In this document: positions 54,337-64,000 of the stretch, piece after piece
Position numbering within the stretch: the first letter of the stretch is position 1
Layout: each line of letters starts with the position of its first letter
From: Planococcus shenhongbingii
GTDB taxonomy: Bacteria > Bacillota > Bacilli > Bacillales_A > Planococcaceae
Length of the DNA: 64,000 nt
Direction of reading: 5' to 3'
Assembly (NCBI RefSeq): GCF_030413635.1
Contig: NZ_CP129235.1
Span: 2,728,001-2,792,000 of the forward strand
Notes under the pieces: model-generated
Seen by the model: the letters and a program-made list of their open reading frames with translations, nothing else
The model's database searches: none
Told to the model about the DNA's origin: nothing
Made by a program: the position numbers and the translations under genes

Positions 54337-54667
54337 CATAGTAGAGCACTTCCTTTCGGATTCGGGTTACTTCAAGTAATTATCAAATTAGAATCACTAT
54401 AATGTAGAAGCTTTACATTCATTATACAATATTTGCTTTCAGTTGAATATAGATTCGGTTGAATTTTATAATAAAAGCTTCATAATTGTCACATTTTAGC
54501 TATAAAATGCTACAGCACTTTTATTTTTTTGTATAATTATTTTTACCCTTATACAAGACTTTTAAACCCTCTTCACAAACTTTTTTATTCTCAATTACGA
54601 TTTCTTTTTGAAAATCATTTTTTTCTTTACATTATATAATACGTTTAAAAACCGAAATAGTTACAGA
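54337..54667. promoter_or_regulatory. spx upstream region
   Basis: 330 bases of AT-rich non-coding DNA. One candidate minus-strand promoter is TTGTAT (54424-54429), 17 bases, TACATT (54401-54406), which would give a leader of about 60 bases. The rest shows no clear operator or gene. The stretch may hold more spx promoters, as in Bacillus. Confidence 0.45.
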
Positions 54668-54698
54668 AAAACCCCAATCCTTAGAGTGGGGTTTTTCA
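54668..54698 (-). terminator. Terminator of the putative glycoside hydrolase gene
   Basis: AAAAACCCC and GGGGTTTTT pair around a 12-base loop right after the stop codon. Confidence 0.85.
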
Positions 54699-55913
54699 TT
54701 ATTCTATAGGTGTGTAGTCTACTCCAGGTGAGTAAGTGTTTCCGGCGTTCCATAATAAGAATTCATCGATTCCATTTTCATTCAAAGCTTTAATCTGTGC
54801 CTCAACTTCATCTTTGCCATACTTCTGATAGTTCCCTGCTCCCAAGTAAGAGGCTGTAAAGTCTTGCAGCCAAGGCCGTGAAACAGGCGGGCTTTTAAGT
54901 TCCGCTAATTTATTATTTTCCACTTTGGCGTATTCTGTTACCAGTTTATAAGGTTCCAAGTCAGGTTTCGCTATGCCGAAATAAGAAGTCCAATGACTTG
55001 GATAAATCATTGAAGAAATTACATCAACATTTTCGGAAATTTTAGAGAAGTTCTGCCCAATGCCGGGCGCTTCCGGCAATGTTGCTGCATACCCAAAAAT
55101 ATCAACAGATACTTGGACTCCATACGGCTTTAATTGCTCCCTCGCATAGGCTACAAAGTCTGTCACCGCTTCAACTCTTCTTTGCACTGGATCAAGGTCG
55201 GAATCAGCATATTCGCCCATCGAGTATTTCAGGGTATCGGCCCTATTTTCAAATCCTTCAGGGAACCGTACATAATCAAATTGAATTTCTTTAAATCCCA
55301 ATTTGGCTGCTTCAATTGCAATTTGGACATTATGGTCCCAAACTTCTTTTAAGAAAGGATTAACGAAAGATTCGCCACGGCCATTTTTCCAAACTTGATC
55401 TCCATCTACAAATGATAACTCTGGCCGTTTATTTGCTAGAACAGAGTCTTTAAAAACAACGACTCGGGCTATTGGATATATTTGTTTTTCTTCCAGTCTT
55501 TCAAGCACTGCCCTTGGATCTTTAATATACGGCTGCCCTATCCCTAATGCGGCTAAAGGAGTGCCTTCTTGTGGCATATAAGTCAAATAGCCGAAGTCTT
55601 CCTTAATATCAATTACCATAGCATTCAAATCAGTTGTATCAACCATATTCACCAATTTCTCAAAACGGTCACCCCCTGCTGAATGCGCTGTCACAAAAAT
55701 CCCTCTGACTGCATCCGGATATTCAAATGTCAGACCTGAATCGAAAGCGAAGAGTTTTGACGATGTAAGCATTTCCGTATCGATGCCAATTGCATTGTAT
55801 GTACGTGAAGCAAAATCTAGTGCATTTGATTCGTCTTTTGAAGCTAAAACTGGTGTTGCTGCTAATGTGCTTAGCAATAAAGCACATATTGCCATCCATT
55901 GTTTCATTTTCAT
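54699..55913 (-). CDS. Putative glycoside hydrolase (DUF4015), secreted
   Basis: 404 residues with a signal peptide (about 1-25, ending PVLASKD). The rest looks like a TIM-barrel of the DUF4015 family: GIFVTAHSAGG, LNAMVIDIKEDFGYLTY, IARVVVFKDSVL, EIQFDYVRFPEG, VSVDIFGYAA and LLWNAGNTYSPGV. A role in cleaving wall or capsule sugar polymers is assumed for the family but unproven. GGAGGTG precedes the first ATG, with a second ATG two codons later. It sits between spx and opp, where B. subtilis has no such gene. Confidence 0.85.
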   Translation of the reverse strand: MKMKQWMAICALLLSTLAATPVLASKDESNALDFASRTYNAIGIDTEMLTSSKLFAFDSGLTFEYPDAVRGIFVTAHSAGGDRFEKLVNMVDTTDLNAMVIDIKEDFGYLTYMPQEGTPLAALGIGQPYIKDPRAVLERLEEKQIYPIARVVVFKDSVLANKRPELSFVDGDQVWKNGRGESFVNPFLKEVWDHNVQIAIEAAKLGFKEIQFDYVRFPEGFENRADTLKYSMGEYADSDLDPVQRRVEAVTDFVAYAREQLKPYGVQVSVDIFGYAATLPEAPGIGQNFSKISENVDVISSMIYPSHWTSYFGIAKPDLEPYKLVTEYAKVENNKLAELKSPPVSRPWLQDFTASYLGAGNYQKYGKDEVEAQIKALNENGIDEFLLWNAGNTYSPGVDYTPIE

Positions 55914-55972
55914 TCAGCCACACACCTCCTTTTCTCGTCTTTCTTTATTTTAACATTTTTCTCAAAATTTCA

Positions 55973-56011
55973 AAGAAAAAAGCGATGCCTGATAGGCATC
56001 GCTTTTTCATG
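55973..56011 (-). terminator. Terminator of the opp operon
   Basis: AAAAAGCGATGCC TGATA GGCATCGCTTTTT, a perfect stem with a T run, immediately after oppF. Confidence 0.93.
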
Positions 56012-56012
56012 T

Positions 56013-56969
56013 TCATTTCACTGATACTGCAGGCTTTTCAGGTATGGAAGCTTTTAATGTTTCAAACTCACGAACTGAACATTGCACGAAATGCCCTGGA
56101 GTAATTTCTCTCATCTGCACATCGTCACCTTCTGTGTAGTTATGCATAGCTGGGTCATACGACTTCCGTATACGATTGCGTTCGTAATTCGGATCTGGAA
56201 GTGGAATGGCTGACAATAAAGACTGGGTATATGGATGCATCGGATTGTTATAAAGATCTTCTGCAGGCGCTAATTCCACAAGCTTTCCGAAATACATTAC
56301 GCCAATTCGGTCAGAAATGTATTTTACCATGGACAAATCGTGCGCGATAAACAAATAAGTCAATCCTTTTTCTTCCTGCAATTCTTTCAATAAATTGACT
56401 ACCTGTGCCTGGATTGAAACATCAAGCGCAGAAATTGGTTCATCTGCAATGATGAAATCCGGATCAACAGCCAATGCGCGGGCAATTCCAAGACGCTGAC
56501 GCTGGCCGCCTGAAAATTCATGCGGGTAACGGTTAGCATGCTCTTTATTCAGCCCTACAGTTTCAAGCAAATCGAAAACCATTTTCTTGCGGTCAGCTGC
56601 GTTTTTTGCCAAACCATGGATATCAATGCCTTCTGCAATAATATCCATCACTTTCATCCGGGGATTCAAAGAAGCATAAGGATCTTGGAAAATCATTTGC
56701 ATTTTGCGATTGAATTTTTTTAAGTCTTTTTTCGATTTCTTGCCGTGGACGTTTTCACCTTCATAGAAAACATCACCTGAAGTTGCATCATACAAACGGA
56801 TAATTGAACGGCCAGTAGTGGATTTTCCACATCCCGATTCGCCAACTAAGCCCAGCGTCTCTCCTCTGTAAATATCGAAACTGATGTCATCAACGGCTTT
56901 CACTTCATTCGCTTTGCCAACATTAAAATGCTGTTTTAAGTTCTTGATTTCCAATAACTTTTCTGCCAT
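56013..56969 (-). CDS. oppF: Oligopeptide ABC transporter ATP-binding protein OppF
   Basis: 318 residues: Walker A GESGCGKST, signature FSGGQRQR, Walker B FIIADEPI and the C-terminal oligopeptide-transporter extension (PLPDPNYERNRI...). It powers peptide import together with OppD. The start is ATG 56969, overlapping the oppD TAA (TAATG), with AAGGGGGAGCGG upstream; a longer frame inside oppD is not used. Confidence 0.96.
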   Translation of the reverse strand: MAEKLLEIKNLKQHFNVGKANEVKAVDDISFDIYRGETLGLVGESGCGKSTTGRSIIRLYDATSGDVFYEGENVHGKKSKKDLKKFNRKMQMIFQDPYASLNPRMKVMDIIAEGIDIHGLAKNAADRKKMVFDLLETVGLNKEHANRYPHEFSGGQRQRLGIARALAVDPDFIIADEPISALDVSIQAQVVNLLKELQEEKGLTYLFIAHDLSMVKYISDRIGVMYFGKLVELAPAEDLYNNPMHPYTQSLLSAIPLPDPNYERNRIRKSYDPAMHNYTEGDDVQMREITPGHFVQCSVREFETLKASIPEKPAVSVK

Positions 56970-58024
56970 TATACCGCTCCCCCTTCGTAATATCTGCTGC
57001 CCGGGAACTTCTTCATCCGCTCGATTACTGTTTGCGGCGGTTCCACTTGCGGTGCATCCGGATGCAACAGCCAAGTCGCAGCAGAATGCGTATCGCTCAC
57101 TTTAAAAAATGGCGGATTTTGCTCCATATCTATTTGCAGGGCATATTCACTGCGCAATGCAAAAGCATCTCCTTTCGGAGGAGCTATTAAATCGGGCGGA
57201 GTTCCTGGTATTGCATATAATTTAGCATCCGATGTATCCAGAGAAGGCATTGAACTAAGCAAGCCCCATGTATAAGGATGCTGAGGGTTATAGAAAATTT
57301 CATCTACAGTTCCAATTTCTACAATTTTGCCGCCGTACATAACAGCTACCCGGTCTGCAACGTTCGCTACAACTCCAAGATCATGCGTAATAAAGATAAT
57401 GGATGTATCAATTTTCTTTTGCAGATCTTTCATCAATTCCAAAATCTGTGCCTGAATGGTTACGTCAAGTGCCGTTGTCGGCTCGTCAGCAATCAAAATT
57501 TGAGGATTGCAAGCAAGTGAGATGGCAATAACAATCCGTTGGCGCTGACCGCCGGAAAACTGGTGCGGATATTGTTTCATGCGAAGCTCAGGTTTTGGCA
57601 TACCAACTAAACGCAATAAATCGATGGCTACTTTTTTCGCTTCTGATTTACTGATTTTTTGGTGCTTTAAAATCGGTTCTGTAATTTGCCGGCCAATTGG
57701 CATAGTTGGATTTAATGATGTCATTGGATCTTGGAAAATCATTGAGATGTCTTTTCCGCGAATCTTTTGCATTTCTTTGTCCGACAGCTTAGTCAAATCA
57801 CGGCCGCCAAATAAAATTTCTCCATTTTTGAATTCAGCCGAGTTTTCCGGCAGCAGACGCATGATGGATTTGGTGGTAACCGATTTCCCGGAACCTGATT
57901 CACCAACAATCGCCAATGTCTCCCCTTTATATAAATCAAAGTTGACGCCTCGGATAGCTTTAACTTCCCCACCAAAAGTGTTAAAGGAAAGCTCAAGGTC
58001 TTTTACTTGTAGAATTTTTTCCAT
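56969..58024 (-). CDS. oppD: Oligopeptide ABC transporter ATP-binding protein OppD
   Basis: 351 residues with Walker A GESGSGKSVT, signature FSGGQRQR, Walker B ILIADEPT and H-loop THDLG. The C-terminal extension contains LLSSMPSLD and SEYALQ; the cysteines that bind an iron-sulfur cluster in many OppD proteins are not seen there. GGAGGAAAGTCACAA precedes the ATG. Order oppA-B-C-D-F is kept. Confidence 0.95.
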   Translation of the reverse strand: MEKILQVKDLELSFNTFGGEVKAIRGVNFDLYKGETLAIVGESGSGKSVTTKSIMRLLPENSAEFKNGEILFGGRDLTKLSDKEMQKIRGKDISMIFQDPMTSLNPTMPIGRQITEPILKHQKISKSEAKKVAIDLLRLVGMPKPELRMKQYPHQFSGGQRQRIVIAISLACNPQILIADEPTTALDVTIQAQILELMKDLQKKIDTSIIFITHDLGVVANVADRVAVMYGGKIVEIGTVDEIFYNPQHPYTWGLLSSMPSLDTSDAKLYAIPGTPPDLIAPPKGDAFALRSEYALQIDMEQNPPFFKVSDTHSAATWLLHPDAPQVEPPQTVIERMKKFPGSRYYEGGAV

Positions 58025-58039
58025 TTGTGACTTTCCTCC

Positions 58040-59059
58040 TTAATCTTTCATCTTAGGATCAAGCGCATCGCGAAGACCATCACCGATCAAGTTAAAGCAA
58101 ATCATGATTAAACTTAATAAAATAGCCGGGAATGCCAAAATATGCGGCTGATATTGAAGCAGTTTGTAACCATCGTTGATCAACGTTCCAAGCGATGCAT
58201 CTGGTGCTTGGAGACCTAAACCGATAAAGCTTAAGAACGCTTCAAAGAAAATAGCGGTTGGAATCGTAAACATTGTATTGATAATGATAATCCCCAGAAC
58301 GTTTGGCATTAAGTGTTTCCAAATAATTCTGGAATCGCTGGCACCAAGAGTTCTTGAAGCCAATACAAACTCCTGGTTTTTGTATTTAAGGACCTGGCCA
58401 CGGACTACACGTGACATCCCTGTCCAGCCGGTTATCGTTAACGCAATGATGATGGCCAAAATCCCTGGGTCCATAATCATGATAAACAAAATTACGACAA
58501 CCAAGTTTGGAATTCCTGTCAAAATTTCTACTATACGCTGCATAAAGTCATCTATGCGGCCGCCGAAATAACCGGAAATTCCGCCGTAAATTACACCGAT
58601 TAGCATATCAATCGCTGCTGCTACAAACGCAATGAATAGTGAAACTTGAGTTCCTTTCCATAGACGAGAAAACATGTCACGCCCTAGTCCATCAGTTCCG
58701 AACCAATAGTTGACTTCAACATTTTTCATCTCATACAAGTCAACTTCCTTCCCGCCTAAAGTCCCGACCCCATCAAAAATCCCCAGATTTTCAATGACCG
58801 GAATTTTTGGCGGCAAGTTTGCATGGGTGATAGTTTGTGCATTCGGTTCATAAGGACTAATTGCTGGCCCAACAAATGACATAATGACGATTAAGATGAA
58901 CAGCACTAAGCTGAAGACCGCTCCTTTGTTCTTGCGTAATCTATACCAGGCATCTTGCCAAAAACTGACGCTTGGTTTTGAAATGCGTTCAGCTTGTTTT
59001 GTATCCACTGTGATTCGTTCGAATGAACCTTTAGGTAATTTTTCTAAGTTTTGTGTCAT
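58040..59059 (-). CDS. oppC: Oligopeptide ABC transporter permease OppC
   Basis: 339 residues: an N-terminal cytoplasmic part, one helix near 45-65, a periplasmic loop, then five helices with the EAA loop reading ASRTLGASDSRIIWKHLMPNV. It forms the membrane channel with OppB. The start overlaps the oppB stop by four bases (ATGA) and has GGAGGTAAAAGTTC upstream. Confidence 0.95.
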   Translation of the reverse strand: MTQNLEKLPKGSFERITVDTKQAERISKPSVSFWQDAWYRLRKNKGAVFSLVLFILIVIMSFVGPAISPYEPNAQTITHANLPPKIPVIENLGIFDGVGTLGGKEVDLYEMKNVEVNYWFGTDGLGRDMFSRLWKGTQVSLFIAFVAAAIDMLIGVIYGGISGYFGGRIDDFMQRIVEILTGIPNLVVVILFIMIMDPGILAIIIALTITGWTGMSRVVRGQVLKYKNQEFVLASRTLGASDSRIIWKHLMPNVLGIIIINTMFTIPTAIFFEAFLSFIGLGLQAPDASLGTLINDGYKLLQYQPHILAFPAILLSLIMICFNLIGDGLRDALDPKMKD

Positions 59060-59994
59060 GAACTTTTACCTCCTGAAAGACGAATCCGTGGGTCTATAAT
59101 GCCATATAGAATATCCACAATCAAAATTACGACGATTAGGAAGACAGAGAAGAAAATAGTTGTGCCCATGATAATAGCAAAATCGTTCACCATGATTGAT
59201 TTAACGAATTGTTCTCCGATTCCTGGAATCGCAAAGATTTGTTCAACAACAAGAGAACCTGTTAGAATCCCCACTGTCATTGGCCCTAGTACAGTAATCA
59301 AAGGAATCAATGCATTTCGGAAAGCATGTTTGAATGCTATCTCAGATCCGCTCGCCCCTTTGGCTTTCGCTAATGTTATATAGTCTGATCCTAGAACTTC
59401 AATCATTTCTGTCCGGATAAAACGTGCCGCTGTTGCAAGAGGAAACATTGCCAAGGCAATCGATGGCAGCACGCTCGACATAAATCCGTCTTTCCATAGT
59501 GCTACCGGGAACCATTCCAATTTTAAGCCAAACCAATATTGAAGCAAGGAAGCAAAAACAAATGAAGGAATGGATATCCCGATAATCGCTACAAGTGTAC
59601 TGCTATAGTCGACCCAGGTATTTTGACGCAGAGCAGCTATCATTCCTAGCAGAATACCAATAACAGTACCAATCAGCATCCCTTGGAATCCGATTTGTGC
59701 AGAAGGACCCATTCGGCTGAGTATTAAATCAGTCACTGGAGCACCTTTAAACTGGTTAATCGAAATTCCTAAATCCCCTTGCACTAGCCCGAACATATAG
59801 TTAAAGTACTGAATTGGAAGAGGATCATTCAAACCGTAAGCTTCTTCAACCACTGCCCTTTGTTCTGGAGATAATTTATCTGCGGAAGCGATAGGGGAAC
59901 CCGGTAATATTTTCATTAAGAAAAATGTAAAAGTAGCAATCAGAGCTAAGGTGATTACCATATAAATTAATCGTTTGCCGATGTATCGTGCCAT
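59056..59994 (-). CDS. oppB: Oligopeptide ABC transporter permease OppB
   Basis: 312 residues with six helices; the N terminus reads MARYIGKRLIYMVITLALIA and the EAA loop is AKAKGASGSEIAFKHAFRNA. I start at ATG 59994, preceded by TGGAGGTGCAAC, which removes 12 codons from the longest frame. It is separated from oppA by a hairpin. Confidence 0.95.
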   Translation of the reverse strand: MARYIGKRLIYMVITLALIATFTFFLMKILPGSPIASADKLSPEQRAVVEEAYGLNDPLPIQYFNYMFGLVQGDLGISINQFKGAPVTDLILSRMGPSAQIGFQGMLIGTVIGILLGMIAALRQNTWVDYSSTLVAIIGISIPSFVFASLLQYWFGLKLEWFPVALWKDGFMSSVLPSIALAMFPLATAARFIRTEMIEVLGSDYITLAKAKGASGSEIAFKHAFRNALIPLITVLGPMTVGILTGSLVVEQIFAIPGIGEQFVKSIMVNDFAIIMGTTIFFSVFLIVVILIVDILYGIIDPRIRLSGGKSS

Positions 59995-60121
59995 GTTGCA
60001 CCTCCAAAAATGAATACTTCTATATAACACAAGACTTGTTTCAACTGTAAATTTTAAGGCTTGTTTTTTTCAAAAGTTAGCAGAAAATGTTCAATTTTCC
60101 GTGAATTCCCCTTCATTAGAA

Positions 60122-60165
60122 AAGAGAGTATATCGTCCAAATACCAGCGATATACTCTCTTTCTA
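60122..60165 (-). terminator. Hairpin between oppA and oppB (partial terminator)
   Basis: GAGAGTATATCGC pairs with GCGATATACTCTC-type arm across an 11-base loop, with T runs on both sides. It lies after the oppA stop codon and likely reduces transcription into oppBCDF. Confidence 0.8.
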
Positions 60166-60195
60166 TTTGTTTTTCACAGTGGCCAGTGTATTAGA

Positions 60196-61908
60196 TTATT
60201 CTTTGCCAGAAATGTAAGCCCATTTGTAACTGTAATCTCCACCGAATGGGTGAACAACAATGTCGTGAACATACGGTTTTTGAAGTGACATTACACTGCG
60301 TTGGAAGATACCAGAAATAGTAGCATCTTCTTCAATCAAGATTTTCTCTGCTTTAGCCATAGCTTCCCAACGTGCTGCAGGATCTAAAGCCAATTCGCCT
60401 TTAGCTTGTTCAATCAATTTATCGAATTCAGGATTCGAATAACTCATTTTGTTCTGAGCAGATCCTGTTACGAACAAGTCGAGGAATGTCATCGGATCTT
60501 GATAGTCAGGGCCCCAGCCAGAGTTTTGGATATCGTAGTCTTGTTTTTCATCAAGTTCTAGACGGACTGCAAATGGAACTGCTTTAAGTTCAATAGTCAA
60601 CCCTTCAAGGTTTCCTTCAAGTTGAGATTTTAAGTACTCATCCATTTTCTTAGAAAGCTCAGTATCTCCACCAAGCATTTCAAGAGTCACTTCTGTAACG
60701 CCAAGCTCTTTCAAACCAGTTTCCCAGTATTTTTTAGCTTCTTCCGCATTAAACTCGTTCATTTTTCCGTTAACTTCACGGAAATCTTTTTTCTCTTCGT
60801 CAAAACTGAATTCAGTTGGTACTAAGAAGTCAGCTGGAAGTGATCCGTTAGCTAATACTACATCAACTAAATCTTGTTTGTTGTAAGCCAAAGAAATCGC
60901 TTTACGGATATTTTCGTTTGCTAATGGCGTTTTTTCTCCATTGCGTTCTTGGTTGAATTTTAAGTAGAATACAGTCGGCTCTAATTCTCTAACAGCTTCT
61001 GGATTGTCAGCATGTTGCATAGCGTACTCACCAGAAAGACCAGCGCGGTCTTTTTCGCCTGAATCATAAAGATTAAGCCCAGTACCTGCCTCTTTAACTA
61101 CGTCCACGTTAACTTTATCAAGTTTAACTGTCTCTGCATCCCAGTACTCTGGATTTTTTTCCATTGACCATGTCAGGCCTGTGCCGTCCCAGTTAGTCAA
61201 TACAAATGGTCCGTTGTAAAGAAGGTTGTCAGAATTGGAAGCGTAAGCTTTTCCTTTTTCAGTGACGAAAGCTTCTTTTTGTGGAAGGAATGTTCCAAAA
61301 GCCATTAATGACATAAAGTAAGGGACCGGACGCTCAAGTGTTACCACTAGAGTTTTTTCATCCTTCGCTTCTACACCAAGTTCAGCTTTGTCCATTTTAC
61401 CTTCTGCAATAGCTGCAGCATTTTTGATTGTGCCAGCCATCATGTAAGGGCCGTAAGGTGATCCAGTAGCTGGATCCACAGCACGCTGCCAAGAAAATAC
61501 GAAATCTTGGGCTGTAACTGGGGTACCATCTGACCAGTTAGCATCACGCAATTTAAAAGTGTAAGTTAATCCGTCTTCGCTGATTTCAGGTTCGCTTTCA
61601 GCCATAGCCGGTTCTGCAATGTTTTCTTGGTTCAAGCGGTACAAACCTTCGTTTACGTTATTCATAATGTTGAAAGCTACCGCGTCTTCAGCAAGTGCTG
61701 AATCCATTGTTGGAATTTCAGCGGTTTCCATTAAATTCAACTCTTGTACTGAATCTAAATCCCCTGATGCTTTTTCATCAGTTTTTTCTGTGTTGCCGTC
61801 TGTTTCTGATGGTTCAGTTGTAGTTTCTCCCCCGCCGCCACATGCCGCTAGGAAGGCACTAAGAACTAAAACCAGGCCTAATAGCCAAAATAACTTGCTG
61901 TTTTTCAC
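60196..61908 (-). CDS. oppA: Oligopeptide-binding lipoprotein OppA
   Basis: 570 residues. Lipobox LAAC (about residue 23), a Gly/Thr/Glu-rich linker, then the extracytoplasmic peptide-binding fold (ANWSDGTPVTAQDFVFSWQRAVDP, GPFVLTNWDGTGL, SLAYNKQDLVDVVL, SGWGPDYQDPMTFLDL). The start is GTG with AGGGGG eight bases upstream. It captures peptides for OppBCDF. A partial paralogue occurs at the end of this window beyond trpS. Confidence 0.96.
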   Translation of the reverse strand: MKNSKLFWLLGLVLVLSAFLAACGGGGETTTEPSETDGNTEKTDEKASGDLDSVQELNLMETAEIPTMDSALAEDAVAFNIMNNVNEGLYRLNQENIAEPAMAESEPEISEDGLTYTFKLRDANWSDGTPVTAQDFVFSWQRAVDPATGSPYGPYMMAGTIKNAAAIAEGKMDKAELGVEAKDEKTLVVTLERPVPYFMSLMAFGTFLPQKEAFVTEKGKAYASNSDNLLYNGPFVLTNWDGTGLTWSMEKNPEYWDAETVKLDKVNVDVVKEAGTGLNLYDSGEKDRAGLSGEYAMQHADNPEAVRELEPTVFYLKFNQERNGEKTPLANENIRKAISLAYNKQDLVDVVLANGSLPADFLVPTEFSFDEEKKDFREVNGKMNEFNAEEAKKYWETGLKELGVTEVTLEMLGGDTELSKKMDEYLKSQLEGNLEGLTIELKAVPFAVRLELDEKQDYDIQNSGWGPDYQDPMTFLDLFVTGSAQNKMSYSNPEFDKLIEQAKGELALDPAARWEAMAKAEKILIEEDATISGIFQRSVMSLQKPYVHDIVVHPFGGDYSYKWAYISGKE

Positions 61909-61952
61909 TTACGTGACCCCCTTAAATTTTCTGAAAAATTGGTACACTGTTA

Positions 61953-61980
61953 ATTATACATAATCTTTTTTAGTTGTACA
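61953..61980 (-). promoter_or_regulatory. Candidate oppA promoter
   Basis: On the minus strand TGTACA, 16 bases, TATAAT (61953-61958). The -10 is perfect, the -35 only moderate. The leader would be about 40 bases. Confidence 0.55.
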
Positions 61981-62096
61981 GCACTTTTTTTTGACTAGTT
62001 ACAACATTGTAACAACGATATGTCATTAATATTACATAAAATAGCATGAATATTGGTTTTATAAGGATTTTTTAACAATTTTTTTATTTTTAATTT

Positions 62097-62125
62097 TGAT
62101 TTTTTTTATTATTTCTTCTACAATA
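62097..62125 (+). promoter_or_regulatory. Promoter of the DUF3899 gene
   Basis: TTGATT (62097-62102), 17 bases, TACAAT (62120-62125), about 22 bases before the ATG. Confidence 0.7.
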
Positions 62126-62147
62126 AACTAAGAACAGAGGTGCAAAA

Positions 62148-62489
62148 ATGAAAATAACTATTCTTGGTATAATTATTATCCAAGTTTTAATTTTTTTGAC
62201 GATGGTATTGCGGAGTGAAGCTTTCTCTCTTTTGTCCTATATAAACAATTCTTTTATCTATGGCGGAGTTCTGTTTTTTATCGGCTTATGGGTTTTTGTT
62301 ATACGGACTGGAGTATTTGATATATTTACAATGAGCATGAGAAAAGTCTTTAAGGGCAAATCTACCTTAGAAGATGACGAAATGCGTGCGCCTTCTGAAC
62401 TTTTTGCTGTATCTAGCACTCCTCTCTTGATCATTGGCGGCGTCACTTTACTGGCTATGGGAATTTCACTTTTTATCTACCAGCTATAA
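62148..62489 (+). CDS. DUF3899 membrane protein
   Basis: 113 residues with three predicted membrane helices (about 3-21, 35-57 and 90-111) and a short charged loop (RKVFKGKSTLEDDEMR) between the second and third. It fits the DUF3899 family of unknown function. AGAGGTGCAAAA precedes the ATG. It is a single gene between oppA (divergent) and the trpS T-box. Confidence 0.8.
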   Translation: MKITILGIIIIQVLIFLTMVLRSEAFSLLSYINNSFIYGGVLFFIGLWVFVIRTGVFDIFTMSMRKVFKGKSTLEDDEMRAPSELFAVSSTPLLIIGGVTLLAMGISLFIYQL

Positions 62490-62492
62490 ATC

Positions 62493-62522
62493 TTGCATAT
62501 AAAAACTTTTTTGTATTATAAT
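62493..62522 (+). promoter_or_regulatory. Promoter of the T-box-trpS transcript
   Basis: TTGCAT (62493-62498), 18 bases, TATAAT (62517-62522), placed just before the T-box leader. Confidence 0.7.
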
Positions 62523-62529
62523 AAACAAA

Positions 62530-62775
62530 TAGAAAATGAGCGATGAAAAAGAAGAGTAAATGCTGTTCCTTCTATAATAGAGAGTCTGTGGTTGGTGAAA
62601 ACAGATGTTGGGCAGTATTGAATGGGCTTTTGAGCTGAACCGGTGAACTTGAAAGTAGCCGTTTCCGTGATCTTCACGTTATGAAGAAGAGTGGCCGGTG
62701 ACGGCAACTAGGGTGGTACCGCGGAAAAACACATCATTCGTCCCTTTTTTAGGGATGTGTGCTGTGTTTTTTATA
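62530..62775 (+). promoter_or_regulatory. T-box riboswitch, tryptophan specific
   Basis: The leader contains the hallmark T-box AGGGTGGTACCGCGG at 62710-62724, followed by a terminator stem (AACACA... with GTCCCTTTTTTAGGGAT inside ...TGTGTT and T tail to about 62771). A stem I with a GAATGG specifier region gives UGG (Trp) at 62623-62625. Uncharged tRNA-Trp would pair there and release trpS expression. Confidence 0.92.
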
Positions 62776-62779
62776 TTGA

Positions 62780-63781
<1,002 letters not shown>

Positions 63782-63785
63782 AGAA

Positions 63786-63815
63786 AAGGCTACAGTTATT
63801 GTAGCCTTTTCTTTT
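63786..63815. terminator. Terminator after trpS
   Basis: AAAAGGCTAC AGTTATT GTAGCCTTTTC followed by T; can also serve the converging gene. Confidence 0.9.
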
Positions 63816-63859
63816 TGGTTTTTAGAATGAATTTTCAAAAGCTATCTAAACTTTTTTTG

Positions 63860-64000
63860 TCATTGCTTCCCAGAAATATAAGCCCATTTATAACCATAAT
63901 CCCCACCGAACGGATGCGTTACAATATCATTGACATATGGTTTTTGCAGCACCATCGCACCCCGCTGATAAATAGGCGCAATTGCGGCATCTTCCTCGAT
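63860..64000 (-). CDS. Peptide-binding protein, OppA paralogue (C-terminal part)
   Basis: The last ~46 codons of a second substrate-binding lipoprotein are visible. They closely parallel the OppA C terminus: IEEDA, then YQRG, LQKPYVNDIV, THPFGGDYGYKWAYISGK, then TGA. The rest lies beyond the window. It is likely a tandem oppA-like gene on the same strand as opp, on the other side of trpS. Confidence 0.85.
   Translation of the reverse strand: MEEDAAIAPIYQRGAMVLQKPYVNDIVTHPFGGDYGYKWAYISGKQ

Overview
The window reads as a stretch of Firmicutes chromosome, most likely from the family Planococcaceae (Planococcus or a close relative). This is inferred from moderate GC, strong AGGAGG ribosome binding sites, T-box, yybP-ykoY and FapR control elements, the acetylated lysine/DAP branch (dapH plus its deacetylase), and blocks of gene order matching Bacillus subtilis: ykuL/fadH/ykyB, sigI-rsgI, ykoGH with PepSY genes, and trpS-opp-spx-mecA-coiA-pepF-yjbHIKLMNOP-fabI-yjcFGH. 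No prophage, insertion sequence, CRISPR array, plasmid or rRNA genes were seen; the single tRNA is tRNA-Val(GAC).

Layout. 1-11.8 kb: end of an ABC exporter system, lysine/DAP synthesis (dapH, deacetylase), CcpC, an MFS pump behind a terminator-like leader hairpin, the c-di-AMP sensor CbpB/DarB, FadH, YkyB, YkwC, a small gene with a probable frameshift and a CAAX-type protease. 11.9-18.6 kb: MarR/MhqR-like regulator, a Trk/Ktr K+ channel subunit, SigI/RsgI, a repeat-rich spacer, and TerC under a manganese riboswitch. 18.7-26.2 kb: RND pump, prfC, murE and an M42 peptidase. 26.3-34.1 kb: a PAS histidine kinase, the YkoGH two-component system with two PepSY proteins, an aldehyde dehydrogenase, an oxidoreductase and a 48-residue gene. 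34.3-40.2 kb: secreted nuclease, 2H phosphoesterase, tRNA-Val, a TAXI-type TRAP uptake system and PgpA. 40.3-64 kb: the yjc/yjb block, Spx proteolysis genes, a putative glycoside hydrolase, the opp operon and trpS with a T-box. The window ends inside a second oppA-like gene.

How the genes fit together. The most striking local observation is in the Spx control circuit. spx, mecA and the globin yjbI look intact, but yjbH, whose product delivers Spx to ClpXP, is reduced to its first ~35 and last ~68 codons. The junction lies in a short sequence shared by the two sides, which points to a deletion. Other control elements visible in the DNA are three 11-bp-spaced CTCAT boxes before the PepSY gene downstream of ykoGH (a candidate YkoG operator), a FapR box on the fabI promoter, a Mn2+ riboswitch before terC, a Trp T-box before trpS and a hairpin separating oppA from oppBCDF. 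I found no clearly new multi-gene defence or biosynthetic system; the leads are the yjbH deletion, the PepSY regulon signal, the MFS leader, the unusual MurE specificity motif and two small genes.
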